Source: Pseudomonas purpurea
GTDB lineage: Bacteria; Pseudomonadota; Gammaproteobacteria; Pseudomonadales; Pseudomonadaceae
Direction: 5' to 3'
NCBI RefSeq assembly: GCF_039908635.1
Contig: NZ_CP150918.1
Span: forward strand, 1,860,001 to 1,924,000
DNA length: 64,000 bases
Shown: positions 60,155 through 64,000 of the stretch, piece after piece
How the letters are laid out: each line of letters begins with the position of its first letter
Position numbering within the stretch: the stretch's first letter is position 1
Made by a program: the position numbers and the translations under genes
The notes under the pieces: model-generated
What the model saw: only the letters and a program-made list of their open reading frames with translations
Database searches by the model: none
Told to the model about the DNA's origin: nothing

Positions 60155-63136
60155 TCAAGCATTTGAGTAGCTATGGCGCCGCTGGATCTGTCTGTCAGGG
60201 AATCTGGCTGTCGTTGTTTGCACATCCGAACTCATGTTGTCTACGGCTTGCGGGCGAAATCCCCGATAGCCATCTTGAGCGAGTTGCATAATTGGAGCGC
60301 GATATTCAGTGAGCCCCAAGAGGGCGCCGCTGACGGCGCCGCTTGCAATGTTCGCCAGCGTCCCTCGCTCTGCGGCAGGTAAACCGGTGGCGTGTGCGGT
60401 CACGGCTTCAGCCGCCGCGCCTACACCGTAAGCGAACACGCTGGAAGTAATCCTGCCAGTCACTCCAAGCGCGGTATCAGCGAGCGGCGGTGTTTGCAGT
60501 GGGGTGGTGCCCGGGGTGAACGTTGTTCCTGGATGACGCCCCCGCAACCATGTACCGACAAGCCCATCTGCTCCCTCTATCAAAGGAGCGATCCAACTGC
60601 GAATGGATTCCGGTACAAATCGACCGAATGCACCGTTGAGCGCATTCGTGACGGCATAGGCTGATGCCGTACGATAGATGGTCGGCATTCGTTGCTGCAA
60701 ATTGACGCTCCCCCAAGGAAAGTTTGCACCATGCCCCCTGAGTATTTGCTGTGAAGTTTCTCGAATGATGGCACCGACTGCTGCGCCTATTCGGTTGATC
60801 GCCGCCTGGTTAAGTTCTACCTCTGATTCGTCCGTTGCCCCACCGTCGTGACTCCACACTGTCGGCGAAACACCTATCAGGAATCCGGTTCCAGCACCGA
60901 ATGCCACTGCATTACGATGAAGTCGGGCCGCCAGTCCTCCCCCGACAATCGCGACGGCAATCCCATCAAGTGTGCCGGCGGTTATTTCCAGCGCAGTGTT
61001 GGTTGCATGACTGGGCGTCAAGGTGTTGAGTGCCGCAACGGTCGATATTTGCGCCAAGCCCCCCATACCTCTGGAAATGAAATCACGCATAAAGGCTGAT
61101 GAAGACGCATCACGAAGTTGTGTGGTTTGTACGGATTGTGCGTTTTCACCTGCCAGCCCGGCTATATCCACATGGCTCACCGGATTGCCATGCACCATCG
61201 CATACAAATTCAACCCGTCCGCCGTCCCTGCCGGGTCTGCACTCAACCAGCGCTGGCGCCAGGGCACGTAGTACCGATGGCCGTAGTAATACAATCCCGT
61301 TGCGTCGCGTTCCTTGCCTGAGTAACGAATGGTCTTGTAGCTCGCCTCGACCTTGTCGCGCCCGGCCCACCAGGCCGTTCCACCGTAGGGGTAGTAACTT
61401 TCCTGGCTGATGAGTTCGGCCTTGTCGTCCAGCTCCAAAGTGCTTGAGCCCAGATGATCGCTGAAGGTGTAGCGGTGCTGGTTCTGGGCAATGCCGGTTT
61501 GCCGGCCCGACTTCCAGTGCAGGACCTGCACCGTGCAGCGTCCGGCCTGCACCGTGATGACATGGAGGGTTTCCTTGGGCCCTGTACGAATTTCCAGGCC
61601 CGGCAGGTAACGGGTTTCGTGCGTATGGGTCAGCCTGGCGGTGCTGGTGGTGCGGATTTTTCGCAGGCGTTGGCCATGGTCGTCGTAGAGGTAGCATTCG
61701 TTGTCGTCGGGTTCGTCTTCGCGTACGACCTGATCGACCTGACGCAACTGGTTACGCAGGTTCCAGCTCAGGTGCTGACCGGGTTGCAAGGTCTTCAGGT
61801 TGCCGTTGAGGTCATACCCGTCGCGAATCGTGTCTTCCCCTGGCGGTTCACCGTTGGCGGTGAAAGGCAGGCTGCGGTTACTGACGGTGGCGATGGCACT
61901 GCGCTCGGTACGGTTGCCGCTGTCGGCGCAGTGGCGCAGGACTTCCAGGTTGCCGCTGGCGTCGTAGTCGTAGGTCTGGTGGTAGTTTTCAAGCTGGCTT
62001 GTGTCAACGGGCGACTGGAAGCCCGGTAGCGCGGGGCCGCTGGTGGCATTGCGGATTTGCCGGCCGCGGGCTTCGATCAGTTGGTAGAGGCTGTCGTAGC
62101 GGTAGCGGTTGACCGACGCCGTGCGCTGGTTACGCAGGTAGCGACTCTGCTGGGCGGCATCGCTGATAGCGAGGATGTTGCCTACGGGGTCGTAGTCGTA
62201 AGTCAGGTCCTGTAGTGGCGCTTTTCCAGGTGCCTGAGCCTTGAGGGACACCAGACGGCCATCCTCCGGGCGATACGTTGCGCAGGACACCACATCATTT
62301 GCAGCGCGCTGTCGTTCAACCTGGCCGAAGGCGTTGTAGCGCAATTCGCTGAGCAGGCTCTGTTCATCGGTAACGTCCTGAAGTTTCAGGCGGACTTCAC
62401 GCAGTTCCCCAGCGCAGGTCTGGCTGAATACCTGCCGATTGCCCTGCGTGTCGGTCTGGCTGAATAACTCTCCAGCAGCATTGCAGCGGATGCGAGTGGT
62501 TGCATGCTCAGGCTCCAGCAACAGATCGCGCTCAGCCTCGACGGCGGGCCAGTCCACCGACCAATGCGGCTCGGCGATGAACTGCCGGGAATGATCGAGG
62601 GGCGCACCCATGAGGCTGTATTCGCTGAAGTGCTGAGTACCGGCCGTGTCGTCATGGCGGATTAGCCGACCGCAGCGGTTGTGCTCCGCGGCCTCTGCTG
62701 TGGCGCCATCGTAGGCGAAGCATGCGGTACGGCGCTCCGGTTCACCTTTGCCGTGTTCGAAAATGGCACGTGTGCGTAGCTGTTCGTCATACACCACACG
62801 ACTTTGGCTGTGTTTCTGATCCCATCCTTGCAGCCTTTGTCCGGCCGCACCCGGTAACCCAAGGCGCCAGCCTGCGTCGCTGTTTTCGGACAGCAGCGCG
62901 GCTCCCGACAGAGTGAAAACCGTGGACTGATTGGCCGCAGCGCCGGGGTTTCTCTCGAACCGTTGGAACTGACGAGGGTCGCGACACTGGATAAGGCGCC
63001 CGGCAGCATCATGAACCTGATGAGTGATTCGCACGTCCGGTGCATCGTCCGCGTTGCGGCGGTGATAGGCCACGGCACGCACCGCCAGCCCGCGAGGGTC
63101 GATCACAGCCAATGTGGGGGTGTGGGCGTGAGTCAT
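60155..63136 (-). CDS. TcC/RHS-type toxin protein with unassigned C-terminal region
   Basis: 993 residues. The first ~660 form an RHS/YD-repeat shell of the insecticidal toxin complex C type (start THAHTPTLAVIDPRGLAVRA; YD motifs such as LTYDYDPVGNILAISDAAQQ and GYDLNGNLKTLQPGQHLSWN). The core ends with the hallmark YSGKERDATGLYYYGHRYYV and RWLSADPAGTADGLNLYAMV (about residues 610-650), where TcC proteins cleave themselves. The remaining ~330 residues (about 665-993) are Ala/Gly-rich with possible membrane helices and match no toxin domain I know. This end is less GC-rich than the shell. No TcA/TcB partner, VgrG or immunity gene is visible beside it. Confidence 0.85.
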   Translation of the reverse strand: MTHAHTPTLAVIDPRGLAVRAVAYHRRNADDAPDVRITHQVHDAAGRLIQCRDPRQFQRFERNPGAAANQSTVFTLSGAALLSENSDAGWRLGLPGAAGQRLQGWDQKHSQSRVVYDEQLRTRAIFEHGKGEPERRTACFAYDGATAEAAEHNRCGRLIRHDDTAGTQHFSEYSLMGAPLDHSRQFIAEPHWSVDWPAVEAERDLLLEPEHATTRIRCNAAGELFSQTDTQGNRQVFSQTCAGELREVRLKLQDVTDEQSLLSELRYNAFGQVERQRAANDVVSCATYRPEDGRLVSLKAQAPGKAPLQDLTYDYDPVGNILAISDAAQQSRYLRNQRTASVNRYRYDSLYQLIEARGRQIRNATSGPALPGFQSPVDTSQLENYHQTYDYDASGNLEVLRHCADSGNRTERSAIATVSNRSLPFTANGEPPGEDTIRDGYDLNGNLKTLQPGQHLSWNLRNQLRQVDQVVREDEPDDNECYLYDDHGQRLRKIRTTSTARLTHTHETRYLPGLEIRTGPKETLHVITVQAGRCTVQVLHWKSGRQTGIAQNQHRYTFSDHLGSSTLELDDKAELISQESYYPYGGTAWWAGRDKVEASYKTIRYSGKERDATGLYYYGHRYYVPWRQRWLSADPAGTADGLNLYAMVHGNPVSHVDIAGLAGENAQSVQTTQLRDASSSAFMRDFISRGMGGLAQISTVAALNTLTPSHATNTALEITAGTLDGIAVAIVGGGLAARLHRNAVAFGAGTGFLIGVSPTVWSHDGGATDESEVELNQAAINRIGAAVGAIIRETSQQILRGHGANFPWGSVNLQQRMPTIYRTASAYAVTNALNGAFGRFVPESIRSWIAPLIEGADGLVGTWLRGRHPGTTFTPGTTPLQTPPLADTALGVTGRITSSVFAYGVGAAAEAVTAHATGLPAAERGTLANIASGAVSGALLGLTEYRAPIMQLAQDGYRGFRPQAVDNMSSDVQTTTARFPDRQIQRRHSYSNA

Positions 63137-63330
63137 GGGCAGTCCGTGTGAGCGAAATCAGGTAGAGGTTCTTTTCGGCTGTCCGCAGGGGCGTGTCAAC
63201 TGTCAGAACTAACAGGTCGGCCCCATTGTCATGGCTGGACTGTCATCATTCCTGGCAGTTACGGTCATTGCTGTCGGGCGGCGTCTTACGGACAATCAAC
63301 GCCTGTTTTGGTTTTTTCGGATGCACCGCT

Positions 63331-64000
63331 ATGTCGCAGCAGATATTTTTTACTCACGCCAACGGCTTTCCTTCGGGCACTTACGGCAAGTTGTTCGCGG
63401 CGTTGGCGCCGGAGTATCAGGTTGCACACTTGCAGCAGCACGCCCATGACCCACGGTTCCCGGCGGACGATAACTGGCACAACCTGGTGGACGAGCTGAT
63501 TCATCACCTTGAACAACAACCCGAGCCGGTATGGGGTGTTGGCCACTCGTTTGGCGGTGTGTTGCACCTGCACGCGGCGCTGCGTTGCCCAGAGCTGTAT
63601 CACGGGGTGGTGATGCTCGATTCGCCGGTGCTGACCCGTACCGACCAGTGGGTGATCCGTGCGGCCAAGCGTTTCGGGTTCATCGATCGGCTGACCCCCG
63701 CCGGGCGTACTTTGGGGCGTCGCGAAGAGTTCACTGACCTGGAAGCAGCCCGCCACTATTTCGCGGGTAAAACCCTGTTCCGTGGTTTTGACCCGGAATG
63801 CTTCGACGCCTACCTGCAACACGGTCTGCATCAGGTCGGTGACCGGTTGCGGTTGCGCTTCGACCCCGCGACGGAAATCAGCATCTATCGCGGCGTGCCT
63901 CACGTCAGCCCTGGTCGTACCCGCCAGTTGAAAGTGCCATTGGCGGTGGTGCGCGGCCGTCAGAGCCGGGTGGTCATGCGTCATCACGCCAGCTCGGTCG
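63331..64000 (+). CDS. Alpha/beta hydrolase, C-terminus outside the window
   Basis: The frame is open from the ATG at 63331 to the end of the window (223 residues). It begins MSQQIFFTHANGFPSGTYGK with the oxyanion-hole HANGFP motif, and the nucleophile elbow GHSFGG lies at about residues 71-76 (WGVGHSFGGVLHL). The catalytic acid and histidine should lie in or beyond the part cut off. It is an esterase/lipase-like member with unknown substrate. Another ATG ten bases upstream is out of frame. The 194-bp gap to the divergent TcC gene holds no clear motif. Confidence 0.85.
   Translation, partial: MSQQIFFTHANGFPSGTYGKLFAALAPEYQVAHLQQHAHDPRFPADDNWHNLVDELIHHLEQQPEPVWGVGHSFGGVLHLHAALRCPELYHGVVMLDSPVLTRTDQWVIRAAKRFGFIDRLTPAGRTLGRREEFTDLEAARHYFAGKTLFRGFDPECFDAYLQHGLHQVGDRLRLRFDPATEISIYRGVPHVSPGRTRQLKVPLAVVRGRQSRVVMRHHASSV

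Overview
The window reads as chromosomal DNA of a fluorescent-group Pseudomonas (P. fluorescens / P. putida type). The gene content and order (gcl-hyi-glxR-ttuD-pyk, gltA divergent from sdhCDAB-sucAB-lpd-sucCD, fabA-fabB, betX-yjcH-actP), the GC-rich codon use and the many intergenic REP palindromes all fit. No rRNA, tRNA, CRISPR array, prophage or classical insertion sequence was seen. One REP-associated transposase and two MITE-like inverted-repeat elements are present.

Layout. 1-3.1 kb: end of a cytochrome c maturation gene (ccmI), a lipoprotein, a MITE-like element, a hicAB toxin-antitoxin pair, a DUF5666 protein and a RidA-like protein. 3.2-6.0 kb (- strand): sulfate-binding protein, a voltage-gated-type potassium channel gene carrying a one-base frameshift, and a urea transporter. 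6.2-13.6 kb: the glyoxylate (glycerate) pathway gcl-hyi-glxR-ttuD-pyk on the - strand, divergent from a GlcG-like gene, with two identical TTGTATACAA palindromes in the shared control region. 13.7-14.4 kb: a RAYT transposase between 41-bp perfect inverted REP-containing repeats. 14.4-20.5 kb: RutR-like regulator, YedI-type membrane protein, a translationally coupled alpha/beta hydrolase-MlaA pair, a small membrane protein and a membrane-anchored GH17 protein. 20.7-24 kb: second MITE, glycine-betaine binding protein, yjcH-actP acetate uptake.

24.3-37.3 kb is the central TCA cycle cluster: citrate synthase divergent from succinate dehydrogenase, 2-oxoglutarate dehydrogenase, dihydrolipoyl dehydrogenase and succinyl-CoA synthetase. 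Good sigma-70 promoters are visible for both arms, and hairpins lie in the sdhB-sucA, sucB-lpd and lpd-sucC gaps. 37.7-48.6 kb: branched-chain amino acid carrier, small membrane proteins, paired thioesterases, htpG with a convincing heat-shock promoter, dienelactone hydrolase, pirin, OsmC, DUF3859 and a chemoreceptor. 48.8-50.6 kb: fabA-fabB for unsaturated fatty acid synthesis. 50.8-55.7 kb: a tightly packed operon of TonB-dependent receptor, periplasmic binding protein and hybrid sensor kinase with no permease, probably a ligand-sensing system. 55.9-60.1 kb: gpsA, DUF4389, sixA, a frameshifted acyl-CoA synthetase and a hotdog thioesterase. 60.2-63.1 kb: a TcC/RHS toxin-type protein with an unrecognised C-terminal region. 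The window ends in an alpha/beta hydrolase.

The most interesting candidates for new biology are the TonB receptor/binding protein/kinase operon, the TcC-like protein with its unassigned C-terminal domain, the hydrolase-MlaA coupling, and the hairpin-punctuated TCA operon. Two genes are each broken by one extra base in a GC homopolymer context, so sequence quality should be checked before calling them pseudogenes.
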